Assembly (NCBI GenBank): GCA_019235885.1
Contig: JAFAKB010000079.1
Location: 1-64,000 of the forward strand
Direction: 5' to 3'
Origin: Candidatus Eremiobacterota bacterium
GTDB taxonomy: Bacteria > Vulcanimicrobiota > Vulcanimicrobiia > Vulcanimicrobiales > Vulcanimicrobiaceae
DNA length: 64,000 nucleotides
The position numbers were made by a program, and so were the translations under genes. Each line of letters opens with the position of its first letter. Position 1 is the first letter of the stretch. This document shows, piece by piece, positions 17,928 through 26,363 of this stretch. The notes under the pieces were generated by a model. That model ran no database searches. It saw nothing but the letters and a program-made list of their open reading frames with translations, and was not told the DNA's origin.

Positions 17928-19196
17928 TTAGGTCGCTTCGCGGCGTTCGCTGGAGATCGCCCACACCAGGGCAATGAGCAAGAAGTTCGTCACCAGCGAG
18001 CTGCCGCCGTACGAGATGAACGGCAGCGTGATGCCGGTGAGCGGGAAGAGGTGCAGCACGCCGCCGACGATGATCACGATCTGAAAGCCGAACACCGCCG
18101 CTAATCCGGTCGCGAGCAACTTCGCGTACAGATCCGGCTGCCGCTGCGCGACGCGCAGCGCGCGCAGCACGACGGCGAGGAAGACGCACAGCAGCACGAT
18201 CGCCCCGATCGCGCCCCACTCTTCGCCGAACGCCGCGTAGATGTAGTCGGTCGCGACCTCCGGGATGAAGTCCGGCCGTCCCCGTCCGAAGCCGGTGCCG
18301 AACAACCCGCCGTTCGCGAGCGAGAACAGCGACTGCACCGCTTGATAGCCGGCCCCCAGCGGATCGTGGAACGGGTCTTTCCACACGGCGATGCGCCGCT
18401 CGACGTACGCGTAGTGCGTCGCGGCCCAGAACGCCGCCAGCCCGAACACCACGCTCGCGCCGACGACGAGGTCCACCCGGCGCGTGGCGACGTACAGCAT
18501 CGCGACGAACGTCGCCAGCAGCAGCGTCGCCATCCCGAGGTCGCGTTCGAAGACGAGGATTCCCATCGAGACGCCCCAGCCGAGAAACAGCGGGCCCAGG
18601 TACTTTGCGTTGGCGCGCAGCGACCACGGGCGCGTGCGCGCGATGACGTCGGCGGTCTCGGCGAGATACGACGCCATGAACAGCACGACCAGCAGCTTGA
18701 TGACCTCGACCGGCTCGAACTGCACCGGGCCGAAGCGAATCCACAAGCGCGCGCCGTTGACTTCTTGGCCGAACAGCGCGAGCGCGACGAACAGCGCGAC
18801 CGCGCACAGGATCCAGATGTACTTGTAGGCTGCGAGCACGCGGAAGCGCTCGAACGCCGGTCCCGCGGCGACCGCGAGCACGAGCGAGAACGCGAGCCAC
18901 ACGATCTGCTTCTGCGCCAAATCGGGCTGCAGCCGCGCAACGACCGCGAGTCCGACCGCGGCGAGCAGCACCGCCAGCGCGGGGAGCGAGTCGTCGCGCG
19001 TCACGCTGAGCGGCCGAATCAGCGGCCACGCCAGCGCGAGCAGCGCGAGCGCGATCGGAAGCCATTCCGGCCGCAGCACGCTGCGCGGGAGAAGCTGCAG
19101 CGTCAGCGCGGCGAGGATCAGCGCGACGATCATCGGCGCGCAAGCGCCCAAGCCCTGCGCGAAGCGGAGGGCCCGCCGCGGACGCGCCGCGGTCAT
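17928..19196 (-). CDS. FtsW/RodA/SpoVE-family glycosyltransferase
   Basis: A 422-residue SEDS protein with about ten transmembrane helices, a peptidoglycan glycan-strand polymerase. Family signatures: FIPEVATDYIYAAFGEEWG in the large loop and GITLPFISYGGSSLVTNF near the end. It is the last gene of the def-fmt-rsmB-FHA-FHA-PPM operon; its ATG overlaps the PPM stop (ATGA at 19193-19196). In actinobacteria the same neighbours (fhaA, fhaB, pstP, rodA) sit with a penicillin-binding protein and Ser/Thr kinases; here the operon ends at this gene with no PBP. RodA versus FtsW role is not settled by sequence. Confidence 0.93.
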   Translation of the reverse strand: MTAARPRRALRFAQGLGACAPMIVALILAALTLQLLPRSVLRPEWLPIALALLALAWPLIRPLSVTRDDSLPALAVLLAAVGLAVVARLQPDLAQKQIVWLAFSLVLAVAAGPAFERFRVLAAYKYIWILCAVALFVALALFGQEVNGARLWIRFGPVQFEPVEVIKLLVVLFMASYLAETADVIARTRPWSLRANAKYLGPLFLGWGVSMGILVFERDLGMATLLLATFVAMLYVATRRVDLVVGASVVFGLAAFWAATHYAYVERRIAVWKDPFHDPLGAGYQAVQSLFSLANGGLFGTGFGRGRPDFIPEVATDYIYAAFGEEWGAIGAIVLLCVFLAVVLRALRVAQRQPDLYAKLLATGLAAVFGFQIVIIVGGVLHLFPLTGITLPFISYGGSSLVTNFLLIALVWAISSERREAT

Positions 19197-19990
19197 AGGC
19201 TGAACATGTTGTGCAGGATGAGCAGCGCGACGATCGTCGCGACGAGCACCGCCGCCAGCGCGATCGACGCCTCGCGCACGCGCGGATGCGGCGACGCGCT
19301 CTCGCTCGCGACCTCGTTGAACGCGCGCCCGACGATCACCGTCGCGGCGCCGTCGCCGCGAATCCCGGCGATCGCCAGCAGCCGCGCGGTGACGTCTTCC
19401 GACGAGGCCGAAGCGCGCAGCGCGTCGGCGATCTCGTCCTCGTCGAGCAGCTCGTGCAGCGCGCCGCTGGCGAGCACCAGCGCGTCGCCGTGCATCAGCC
19501 GCAGGTGCGCGAGCGAGGGCTCGAGGCTCGGCTGGGTGCCGAGCGTGCGGGTCAGCAGCCGCAGCGTTCCGTCACCGACCGTGTCGTCGCTGGTCAGCGT
19601 GGTGAGCGCGCCGTCGCGGCCGAGGTAGGCGCGCGTCGCGCCGACGTGGCCGACGAAGGCGTGGTCGCCGACGATCAGGGCCGCGGTCAGCGAGGTTCCC
19701 GAGGCGACGTAGTCGTCGGTGCTGCCGGAATGGGCGTAGATGCGCGCGTTGGCGGCCGAGAACGCCGCGGAGAGGGCCGTGCGGGGATCGCGGCGCTCGC
19801 CGCGGACGCGGCGCTTGAGGTGGTCGCGGACGGCCAACGCGGCGACGGCCGGCGCGGTGCGCTCGCGGATGCGGCCGAAGCCGTGGGCGACGGCAAGCAG
19901 GACGATCCCGGGCGCGACGATCTCGGCGACGTATGCTTCGTCGCCGCCGCGCTGGGGAACGCCGGGTCGCGACCCGACCGCTATCTCCAT
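19193..19990 (-). CDS. PPM/PP2C-like protein, active-site residues degenerate, C-terminal membrane anchor
   Basis: A 265-residue PP2C-fold protein from ATG 19990, ending in one transmembrane helix (ASIALAAVLVATIVALLIL). The fold is recognisable from GTSLTAALIVGDHAFVGHVG, SRAYL-like ATRAYLGRDG and the C-terminal TVIVG strand. However the usual metal-binding DGMGG is VAHGFGR, the usual SDG is ASGAL, and the usual DN is DG. It may therefore be an inactive pseudo-phosphatase that still binds phosphoproteins or FHA partners. It overlaps the upstream FHA gene by 10 bases and FtsW/RodA by 4. Actinobacterial PstP occupies this same position. Confidence 0.78.
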   Translation of the reverse strand: MEIAVGSRPGVPQRGGDEAYVAEIVAPGIVLLAVAHGFGRIRERTAPAVAALAVRDHLKRRVRGERRDPRTALSAAFSAANARIYAHSGSTDDYVASGTSLTAALIVGDHAFVGHVGATRAYLGRDGALTTLTSDDTVGDGTLRLLTRTLGTQPSLEPSLAHLRLMHGDALVLASGALHELLDEDEIADALRASASSEDVTARLLAIAGIRGDGAATVIVGRAFNEVASESASPHPRVREASIALAAVLVATIVALLILHNMFSL

Positions 19991-20397
19991 GCTCCGACTC
20001 CTCGAAAGACGAGGGCTGCCTCGCCGACGGTCACTTCGTCGTCGATCTGAAGACGCCGCGGCTCGGTGACGGCCTCGCCGTCGACCGCCGTCCCGTTCCG
20101 GCTCCCCAGGTCTTCCACGTAGACGCCGTCGTCCCGCATCTCGATTCGCGCATGCAACCGGCTTATCCGCGGATCGTCGAGGCGAAGGTCGGCACTCGGT
20201 GCCCTCCCCACTAAGATACGCCTCCCGAAGCGTCTTGTCTTGATCGTTCCCGCATGGGCGACGGTCAGCTCGATCCCGGTCGGGATCGAGGCCTCGATCG
20301 CGCGGGCCGGCGGGGCGCCGCGGCGGTCGCGCACGAGGGCGACGTAAGCCGCGAACGCGCATGACAGCCCGAGGGTGAGCAGCCGGGGATCCGTCAC
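19981..20397 (-). CDS. Membrane-anchored FHA-domain protein (FhaB-like)
   Basis: A 138-residue protein starting at GTG 20397, which overlaps the stop of the upstream gene as GTGA. An N-terminal transmembrane helix (LLTLGLSCAFAAYVALV) is followed by one FHA domain with the full phosphothreonine-binding set: ILVGRAPSADLRLDD, ISRLHARI and SRNGTAVDG. It resembles mycobacterial FhaB/FipA in size, anchor and position next to a PPM and RodA gene. FHA domains bind phosphothreonine peptides, implying a Ser/Thr kinase in this cell, but none is in the window. Confidence 0.9.
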   Translation of the reverse strand: MTDPRLLTLGLSCAFAAYVALVRDRRGAPPARAIEASIPTGIELTVAHAGTIKTRRFGRRILVGRAPSADLRLDDPRISRLHARIEMRDDGVYVEDLGSRNGTAVDGEAVTEPRRLQIDDEVTVGEAALVFRGVGAWR

Positions 20398-21008
20398 GCC
20401 GGGTCGACCACCTTGAGCGGCGTGTCGCCGACCGTCAGGGTTTGGCCGCGGTCGAGCCGCGAGCGCCGGACCTGAGCGCCGTCGACGTAGGTGCCGTTCG
20501 AGGAGCCGGTGTCCTCGACGCTCCAGCCGCTCCCGTCGGCGACGATCTTGGCGTGATGGCGGGAGGCGCGCGCGTCCCGCACGACCAGCCCGTTGTCGTC
20601 GGCGCGCCCGATCGTGAGCCCTTCGGTCAGCGGAACTTTGGTGCCGTCGGGGCGCTCGAGCGCGAGCGCCTGCGCGCGCTCGTCGACGACCGCTTCGATC
20701 GCCAGCGAGCCCGAGACGACGTCGGGATCTTCGTCGAGCACCACGCGCGCCGCTTCGGCGCGCTCGCGCGGGAGCGCCTCGCGCAGCATCGCGCTCCAGC
20801 GCCCTTCGAGGAAGTCGCGGTCGGCGGTAAACCGCGCGTAGTCGTCGGGATGGACGCGCACCAGGTACAAGTCGCTCGGCGAAGCCTGCGCGGTGGCGAC
20901 GAGACGGCGCCCGATCTGCGCCGGATCGAGCGCGCTCGGAAAGACGCGCGCGAACGCGTCCTCGACGACGCGCGCGCACGCATGCTCGACCCGAGCGAAC
21001 ACGTTCAC
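20394..21008 (-). CDS. DUF3662-FHA protein (FhaA-like)
   Basis: A 204-residue protein from GTG 21008, overlapping the rsmB stop as GTGA. The N-terminal 110 residues (NVFARVEHACARVVEDAFAR, DPAQIGRRLVATAQ, YLVRVHPDDYARF) match the DUF3662 region of actinobacterial FhaA. A C-terminal FHA domain has LTIGRADDNGLVV, ASRHHAKIV and SSNGTYVDG, all binding residues intact. In mycobacteria FhaA tunes peptidoglycan synthesis by binding phosphorylated partners. Here it lies between rsmB and the second FHA gene and is almost certainly co-translated with both. Confidence 0.9.
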   Translation of the reverse strand: MNVFARVEHACARVVEDAFARVFPSALDPAQIGRRLVATAQASPSDLYLVRVHPDDYARFTADRDFLEGRWSAMLREALPRERAEAARVVLDEDPDVVSGSLAIEAVVDERAQALALERPDGTKVPLTEGLTIGRADDNGLVVRDARASRHHAKIVADGSGWSVEDTGSSNGTYVDGAQVRRSRLDRGQTLTVGDTPLKVVDPA

Positions 21009-22318
21009 GGCTTGCGAATTACCCGAGCGACGAAGAAACCATCGCGCCCCTCGACCCCCGGCGGAACGAGCACGTCGCCCGAGCTGGTGAGAAACGGCGC
21101 GTAGCGCGGCGGGATCGTGTCGCGCGAGAAGTCGCGGTGGTTGGTGAGGAACGCGTCGACGATCGCTTCGCCTTCGCGCGGATCGGTCGAGCAGACCGCG
21201 TAGACGAGCGCGCCGCCCGGCTTCACGCCGCCGGAGGCGGCCTCGAAGAGCTTGCGCTGAACGTTCGCCATCCGCTCCGGATCGTCGGGCTGCTTGCGCC
21301 AGCGCGCTTCCGGCTGGCGGCCCAGGATTCCCAGCCCCGAGCACGGCGCGTCGAGCAGCACCAAGTCCGCGTCCGCGCTGGCGCGCATCGAGGCCGCGTC
21401 CGCGGTGACCAGCGCGACCGACGCGATCCCGGCCGCTTCGAGCCGCGCGCGGGTCTGCGCGACCTTTCGCTCGTCGTCGTCGGCCGCGAGCACGGTGGCC
21501 TCGTCGCGCGTACGGCTGGCGATCTGCAGCGTCTTGTTGCCGCGCCCGCAGCACAGCTCGACGATGCGCTGACCGGGCTGCGGATCGAGAATGTCGACCG
21601 GAAACGCCGCCGCTTCGGCGTGCACGTGCCAGCGGTGGTTCGCCAGCCGTTCGACCTCACCGCCGGGCGCACTCGGATCGACGATCAGCACGTCGTGCGC
21701 GAACGGGCTCGGCGTCGATGCGATTCCCGCCTCGGAGAGGGCCTGCTGCGCGTCCTCGCGGGTGACGTTGCGCAGGTCGACGCAGATCGCGCTCGCCGAC
21801 GGCGCGTTCACGCCGTCGAGGATCGTGCGCAGCCGCTGCTCGCCGAACCGCTCGCGCCAGTGGCTGACCACCCAGCTCGGCAGCGAAGTGCGCGTCGCCA
21901 GCTCGACCTCGCGCGGCGGCGCGGTCGCGACGCGCCGCAGCACCGCGTTGACGAGCCCCGCGGTCCCTTTGTGCCCGTACTTGCGCGCCAGTCCGACGCT
22001 CTCCGAGACCGCGGCGTACGGTTCGACCCCGCGCATCTCGCGCAGCTGATACGTCCCGAGCCGCAGAATCTCGGCGATCGGCTGCGGCAGCGCCTGCGCG
22101 CGGTCGCCGACGTACGGCTGCAGCTCGAAGTCGAGGAAACGCCGCATCTTGATCGCCCCGTACGCGAGCTCGGTCGCGAACGCGCGGTCGCGCGGCGAGA
22201 GATTGGTCTTGCGCAGCCGGTAGTCGAGCGACTCGCGCGCCCCGCGCGGATGCGGCCCGAACACGTCGCGACACACTTGCAGCGCGACCTCACGCGCGCT
22301 GGGCTGACGGGCGGTCAT
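21005..22318 (-). CDS. rsmB: 16S rRNA m5C967 methyltransferase RsmB
   Basis: A 437-residue protein that methylates C967 of 16S rRNA using SAM. Residues 1-140 form the NusB-like RNA-binding domain. The C-terminal Rossmann domain has a variant SAM motif VELCCGRGNKT (family consensus AAPGGKT) and both catalytic Cys motifs: DAPCSGLG (about 325) and VYAVCSTDPRE (about 375). It follows fmt with an ATGA overlap at 22315-22318 and is followed by the FhaA-like gene with a GTGA overlap. def-fmt-rsmB is a common bacterial gene order, supporting the assignment. Confidence 0.95.
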   Translation of the reverse strand: MTARQPSAREVALQVCRDVFGPHPRGARESLDYRLRKTNLSPRDRAFATELAYGAIKMRRFLDFELQPYVGDRAQALPQPIAEILRLGTYQLREMRGVEPYAAVSESVGLARKYGHKGTAGLVNAVLRRVATAPPREVELATRTSLPSWVVSHWRERFGEQRLRTILDGVNAPSASAICVDLRNVTREDAQQALSEAGIASTPSPFAHDVLIVDPSAPGGEVERLANHRWHVHAEAAAFPVDILDPQPGQRIVELCCGRGNKTLQIASRTRDEATVLAADDDERKVAQTRARLEAAGIASVALVTADAASMRASADADLVLLDAPCSGLGILGRQPEARWRKQPDDPERMANVQRKLFEAASGGVKPGGALVYAVCSTDPREGEAIVDAFLTNHRDFSRDTIPPRYAPFLTSSGDVLVPPGVEGRDGFFVARVIRKP

Positions 22319-23322
22319 GGCGACGTCTCAAGATATCGGCGCAAATAAGGCAGAAGATATTCCGGCCCCGTAAGACCTGGATAGCCGATCTTGAATTGGT
22401 TGGCACTCATTGGCTTGCTACCGGGCACGACAAGCTCATCGACGCGGACCATACCGTCTCGAGCTTCGATCCAGATGCGGCCTCGGACAAGTACCGGTTG
22501 TCCCGGATCGATGACGCCCGACGGCAACAAAGGCGCATCGCTTGAGACGCTTGCCTTCAGAACTTTTACCGGCCCCGCAAAGCTCATTGACGACTTCATG
22601 CGGGCTGCCGGTGCTGGCGCCAGAGAACGGATTTTATCGACAATCTCTTTGGCCTTTAAGTCGCCTGAAATGACGAGATCCTCTTTGCGCAGCGGACGCG
22701 TCAGAGTCCGAACGATTTCTTCGCCGGTAATTTCCAGCTCATACGCAATCTCGTTTTGCGAGCGGCGCTTGATACATCCCTCCTCGTAACGTTGCAGCGC
22801 TTCCACGACCATCTTCGCGCCGCGCTGCGCGAGCCGGTCGTGGAGCTCGCCGTACGTTTCTTCCGGACCGATCGGGGTGCGCTCTTGCAGCAGCACGTCG
22901 CCGGTGTCCATGCCGGCGTCCATTGCGATGATCGTCACGCCGGTTTCGGTTCGCCCGTCGCGGATCGCCGACTGGAGCGGCGTCGCGCCGCGGTACAGCG
23001 GCAGCAGGCTCGGGTGGACGTTGAACGCGATCGGGACGACGTCGAGCAGTGCTTGCGGCACGATTCTGCCATACGACGCGACGACGAACGCATCCGCGCC
23101 GAGCGCCCGCGCTTCGTCCGCGAACGGCTTCAATCGCTCCGGCGTGGAGATGCGCAGCCCGCGCGCTTCGGCGGCGCGCTTCACCGGCGTCGGGGTGAGC
23201 TTGTGCCCGCGCCCTGCCGGACGATCCGGCTGCGTCACCACGCCGGCGATGACATGGCGCTCGGCGAGCGCCTCCAGAACCGGGACGGCGAACTCGCTCG
23301 TCCCGAAGACGACGAGCTTCAG
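22315..23322 (-). CDS. fmt: Methionyl-tRNA formyltransferase, apparent CTG start
   Basis: A 335-residue enzyme that formylates initiator Met-tRNA from 10-formyl-THF. It has LVVFGTSEFAVPVLEAL at the N-terminus, VVTQPDRPAGRG, the HPSLLPLYRGATPLQSA catalytic block, and the C-terminal OB-like tRNA-binding domain (GPVKVLKASV to the end). No ATG, GTG or TTG lies near the expected start. The in-frame CTG at 23322 gives (M)KLVVFGTSEFAVP, matching the family N-terminus exactly, and overlaps the def stop as CTGA. CTG is therefore the proposed start, read by translational coupling. Confidence 0.93.
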   Translation of the reverse strand: MKLVVFGTSEFAVPVLEALAERHVIAGVVTQPDRPAGRGHKLTPTPVKRAAEARGLRISTPERLKPFADEARALGADAFVVASYGRIVPQALLDVVPIAFNVHPSLLPLYRGATPLQSAIRDGRTETGVTIIAMDAGMDTGDVLLQERTPIGPEETYGELHDRLAQRGAKMVVEALQRYEEGCIKRRSQNEIAYELEITGEEIVRTLTRPLRKEDLVISGDLKAKEIVDKIRSLAPAPAARMKSSMSFAGPVKVLKASVSSDAPLLPSGVIDPGQPVLVRGRIWIEARDGMVRVDELVVPGSKPMSANQFKIGYPGLTGPEYLLPYLRRYLETSP

Positions 23323-23849
23323 CGAGTGCCGGCGGTGACCGCCTCGGCCTCCGCGACTTCCTCGTCGGTCTGGGCCGCCCGAATGTTCTTCGCCTTGTCG
23401 ATGTACAGCACGCCGTTGAGGTGATCCATCTCGTGCTGCAGACAGCGCCCGAAGAGTCCCGTCCCTTCGAGCGTTATTTTCTTGCCGCGCCGGTCGAGCC
23501 CGGTGCAGACGACGCGCTCGAAGCGCGTCAGATCGCCGACCATTCCGGGGACCGAGAGACAGCCTTCGACCGACTCGATCTCGCCTTCGGTGACGGTGAA
23601 CTTCGGGTTGATCACCACGAACGGCCCGTGCGCATCGTCCTCGTCCTGCAGGTGAACGGTGAAGATGCGCTTCGAGATGCCGATCTGCGGCGCGGCCAAA
23701 CCGATTCCCGGCGCGTCGTACATCGTCTCGAACATGTCGTCGAGGAGCTGCTGAAAGATGGGGTCGGCGATCTCGGCCGGGTCGACCTTCTTCGCGACCT
23801 TGCGCAGCGTGGGATGTCCTTCGGTGATGATCTCGCGGATGTACGCCAT
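23319..23849 (-). CDS. def: Peptide deformylase
   Basis: A 176-residue type I peptide deformylase that removes N-formyl from nascent proteins. The three motifs are complete: GIGLAAPQIG, EGCLS (metal Cys) and HEMDHLNG (HExxH). The C-terminus extends about 25 Ala/Glu-rich residues past the catalytic helix. ATG 23849 follows GAGAG at about 8 bases. First gene of the def-fmt-rsmB-FHA-FHA-PPM-RodA run; its TGA overlaps the fmt start. Confidence 0.96.
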   Translation of the reverse strand: MAYIREIITEGHPTLRKVAKKVDPAEIADPIFQQLLDDMFETMYDAPGIGLAAPQIGISKRIFTVHLQDEDDAHGPFVVINPKFTVTEGEIESVEGCLSVPGMVGDLTRFERVVCTGLDRRGKKITLEGTGLFGRCLQHEMDHLNGVLYIDKAKNIRAAQTDEEVAEAEAVTAGTR

Positions 23850-24010
23850 GACGTGCTCTCAAGTATAACCGGCGGGGGAAGCACCCGGGTTCCCGCGCGA
23901 TTAGGTCGACAGAAGCGGCCGGTTGCCCTTCCTTTGCCCAGGCGACGCGCCAGCCGTCCGGGCCTTTCGTAAGCGTCTCGTAAGAAGGCCGGGGGTAGGA
24001 TGGTCCTACG

Positions 24011-24397
24011 ATGCGCGTTTTCGCGGGCGCCCTCCTCGCGGTGCTGGCCGCCGGTCCCGATCCTTCGGGTGCCGGGAACATCGCCGTGACGCTCGACGCT
24101 CGCCCGCTCGCCCGTTCGTGCGCAGTCGTCAGCACGGCGACGATCGTCGCCTACGACGCAAGCACCCCGCACGAGGTCTCATACCGCTTCGTGCGCAGCG
24201 ACGGCAGCGTCTCGCGCACCGGTACGCTCGCCGTGGCGGGCGACGGTGCCGTTGCCCAAGCGGTCCGCGACACGTGGACGCCGCGCGGAACGGCGCCGTG
24301 GGTCGCGTTGGAGATCGTCTCCCCCGAACGGCTGCGCTCGCCGCGCCACGCCGTCACGGCGCGCTGCGCCCACGGGGAGATCGCGGCCTCGCACTAG
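24011..24397 (+). CDS. Putative exported protein of unknown function
   Basis: A 128-residue protein from ATG 24011 with a short hydrophobic N-terminus (MRVFAGALLAVLAAGPDPSG) that could be a signal peptide. The rest reads as beta strands (NIAVTLDARPLARSCAVVST, VSYRFVRSDGSVSRTGTLAV) with two Cys that could form a disulphide. It is divergent from def and 12 bases ahead of the CPBP protease gene, so probably in one transcript with it. No family recognised. Confidence 0.6.
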   Translation: MRVFAGALLAVLAAGPDPSGAGNIAVTLDARPLARSCAVVSTATIVAYDASTPHEVSYRFVRSDGSVSRTGTLAVAGDGAVAQAVRDTWTPRGTAPWVALEIVSPERLRSPRHAVTARCAHGEIAASH

Positions 24398-24409
24398 CAT
24401 AAGCCGGGG

Positions 24410-25186
24410 ATGTCCGCTCCGACGCTGACCGCGCCGCCCGCCCGTCGCGGAATCAGCGCCGATCGCATCGCCGTGCCGTTCTGGAACGGCATCCTCTCCG
24501 CGCTCGGCGCGATGGTGATCGGCATCATCGGCATGTTCGTCGCGCTGATCGTGATCATGGTCGCGTTCATGCTGGCGACCGGCCACATGCCCTCGACGAA
24601 CCCGGGCCACCCGCTCCTCGCCTCAGCCGAGGTGATCGTCTACATCGTCGGCGGCGCGTTCGCGTGGTGGCGCTTGCGCGCGATCGGCCGCAACCCCTTC
24701 CGCAGGCTCACCGGCTCCGACGGCCGCGTGCTTCTGATCGGCGTCGGAGCGTTGATCCTCGTCCACGTCGGAACCGCGGTTCAGCTCTATTACACCGGCC
24801 AGACGAAGCACGTTCAAACCGGGCTCGAGCACTTCACCGTCGTCAGCAAAGTCCCGGCGGTGACGACGCTCAGCATCGCGCTCGTCGTCGTAGCCACCGT
24901 CGTCCTGGCGCCGATCGTCGAAGAGATGATCTTCCGCGCGCTGTTGTTCGGCGCACTTGCGCCGCGCATGGGTGTGCTCGCCGGCGCGCTGCTCACCGCG
25001 ATATTGTTCGGCGCAACGCACGGCGATCTGGTTCTCTTCCCGACGCTCGCCGCGCTCGGCTTCATCGCCGCACTCGCCTACGCGGCGACCGGAAATCTGT
25101 GGGTTTCAATCGCGCTGCACGCACTGAACAACGCGCTCGGCGCAGCAGTCCTGGTCGCCGGCTCGCTTCATCATACATCGCGCTGA
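24410..25186 (+). CDS. CPBP-family intramembrane metalloprotease
   Basis: A 258-residue membrane protein with about seven helices of the CPBP/Abi (Rce1-like) family. The three conserved motifs are present: EEMIFRALLFG (EExxxR), the FGATHGD motif and the final NLWVSIALHALNN (HxxxN). The family cleaves substrates within the membrane, e.g. CAAX-type or bacteriocin-related peptides. Its nearest functional candidate, the lanthipeptide system, is 3 kb away across the ars operon, so a link is not claimed. Confidence 0.9.
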   Translation: MSAPTLTAPPARRGISADRIAVPFWNGILSALGAMVIGIIGMFVALIVIMVAFMLATGHMPSTNPGHPLLASAEVIVYIVGGAFAWWRLRAIGRNPFRRLTGSDGRVLLIGVGALILVHVGTAVQLYYTGQTKHVQTGLEHFTVVSKVPAVTTLSIALVVVATVVLAPIVEEMIFRALLFGALAPRMGVLAGALLTAILFGATHGDLVLFPTLAALGFIAALAYAATGNLWVSIALHALNNALGAAVLVAGSLHHTSR

Positions 25187-25230
25187 CCACAGGCACAGCC
25201 TCGTCGATCCATCAGGATTACGTCTCTGGC

Positions 25231-25935
25231 CTAGGACGCTGCGGGTGCGGGGCGCTCGCGCCGCAGGTCGTCGGTGGCCGCGTGCCGCACCGGGGACAGC
25301 CACGCGAGCAGGGCGGTCGCGACCGCCCCGCCGATGCACTGCGCGACGATGAACGGTAAGACGTCGGCGGGTCGGATCCCGGCGAACGTGTCCGTGAGCG
25401 AGCGCGCGAGCGTGACCGCCGGATTCGCGAACGAGGTCGAGGGCGTGAACCAGTACGCGGCGACGATGTACGCCGCAATAGCGTAGGGGGCGGCGGTCGG
25501 GCGCGTGCGCGCAAGTCCCCAAATGACCGCCAACAGCCCGAACGTCGCCACGACCTCGCTCGCGAACAGCGGCGCCCCAGCCCGCACGTGGTGCGACGGA
25601 TAGAAGGTCGGAACCCCGAACATCCAGTCCGCGAGCGCGACTCCGCCGACGGCCCCTAGAACCTGGGCCGCGACGTACGCGGGAACGCCGCCCCACGCGA
25701 GCCCGCCGCGACTCGCATCCGCCAGCGTCACGACCGGATTGAAGTGCGCGCCCGACACCGGACCGAACGCGAGAATGAGAGCGATCAGCGCGCCGCCGGT
25801 CGCGAGCGCGTTCGCCAGCAAGGCCAGACCCACGTTGCCGCCGCACAAGCGCTGCGCCATGATGCCGGAGCCCACGATCGCGATGAGCAGCATGGCGGTG
25901 CCGACGAGCTCCGCGACGACGGCGCGTGGATTCAC
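25231..25935 (-). CDS. MIP-family channel in ars operon (AqpS-like)
   Basis: A 234-residue aquaglyceroporin-type channel with six helices. GTG 25935 is chosen because it overlaps the arsC stop as GTGA and yields VNPRAVVAELVGTAMLLIAIVG, a normal MIP first helix. The first half-helix motif is HFNPVVTLAD (NPV instead of NPA); the second is SFANPAVTLARS (NPA). Channels in this genomic setting (AqpS) pass As(III) produced by ArsC down its gradient, replacing an ArsB/Acr3 pump, which is absent here. Transport direction and substrate are inference from context. Confidence 0.88.
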   Translation of the reverse strand: MNPRAVVAELVGTAMLLIAIVGSGIMAQRLCGGNVGLALLANALATGGALIALILAFGPVSGAHFNPVVTLADASRGGLAWGGVPAYVAAQVLGAVGGVALADWMFGVPTFYPSHHVRAGAPLFASEVVATFGLLAVIWGLARTRPTAAPYAIAAYIVAAYWFTPSTSFANPAVTLARSLTDTFAGIRPADVLPFIVAQCIGGAVATALLAWLSPVRHAATDDLRRERPAPAAS

Positions 25936-26363
25936 CGGCAGACCTCCGCACACCACGCAACGATGCGCGCGGAGATCGCGTCGCGGACTTCGCGCGTGCG
26001 GCACAGGCGCTCGTCGGAAGAGCCTGTGAAGGACGACGGGTCGGGGAAACTCCAGTGCAGACGTGTCCCGGTCGTCGGGTAGATGGGACATGCCTCGTCG
26101 CTCGCCTCGTCGCACACAGTTACGACATAGTCGTACTCGCGCACGGCGGGGTCGGCGACACTCTTGGTCTCATTTGCCGAGATGTCGTAGCCGATTTCCC
26201 GCATCGCGTCGACGACGGTCCGGTTGAGCGTGCCGCGCTCAAGACCGGCGCTGTACGCCGTAAGGGCGCCCGCGCAGCGCGCATTGACGAACGCTTCGGC
26301 CATCTGGCTGCGCGCGCTGTTGTGGATGCACACGAATAGAACGCTCTTCGGCGCAGCGCTCAT
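25932..26363 (-). CDS. arsC: Arsenate reductase, LMW phosphatase type
   Basis: A 143-residue thioredoxin-coupled-type arsenate reductase of the low-molecular-weight tyrosine phosphatase fold. The P-loop VLFVCIHNSARSQMAEAF (CxxNxxRS) is at the N-terminus, with ETKSVADPAVREYDYVVTVCDEASDEACP carrying further Cys residues. It reduces As(V) to As(III), which the AqpS-like channel next door could release. ATG 26363 overlaps the stop of the upstream acetyltransferase as ATGA. Confidence 0.94.
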   Translation of the reverse strand: MSAAPKSVLFVCIHNSARSQMAEAFVNARCAGALTAYSAGLERGTLNRTVVDAMREIGYDISANETKSVADPAVREYDYVVTVCDEASDEACPIYPTTGTRLHWSFPDPSSFTGSSDERLCRTREVRDAISARIVAWCAEVCR

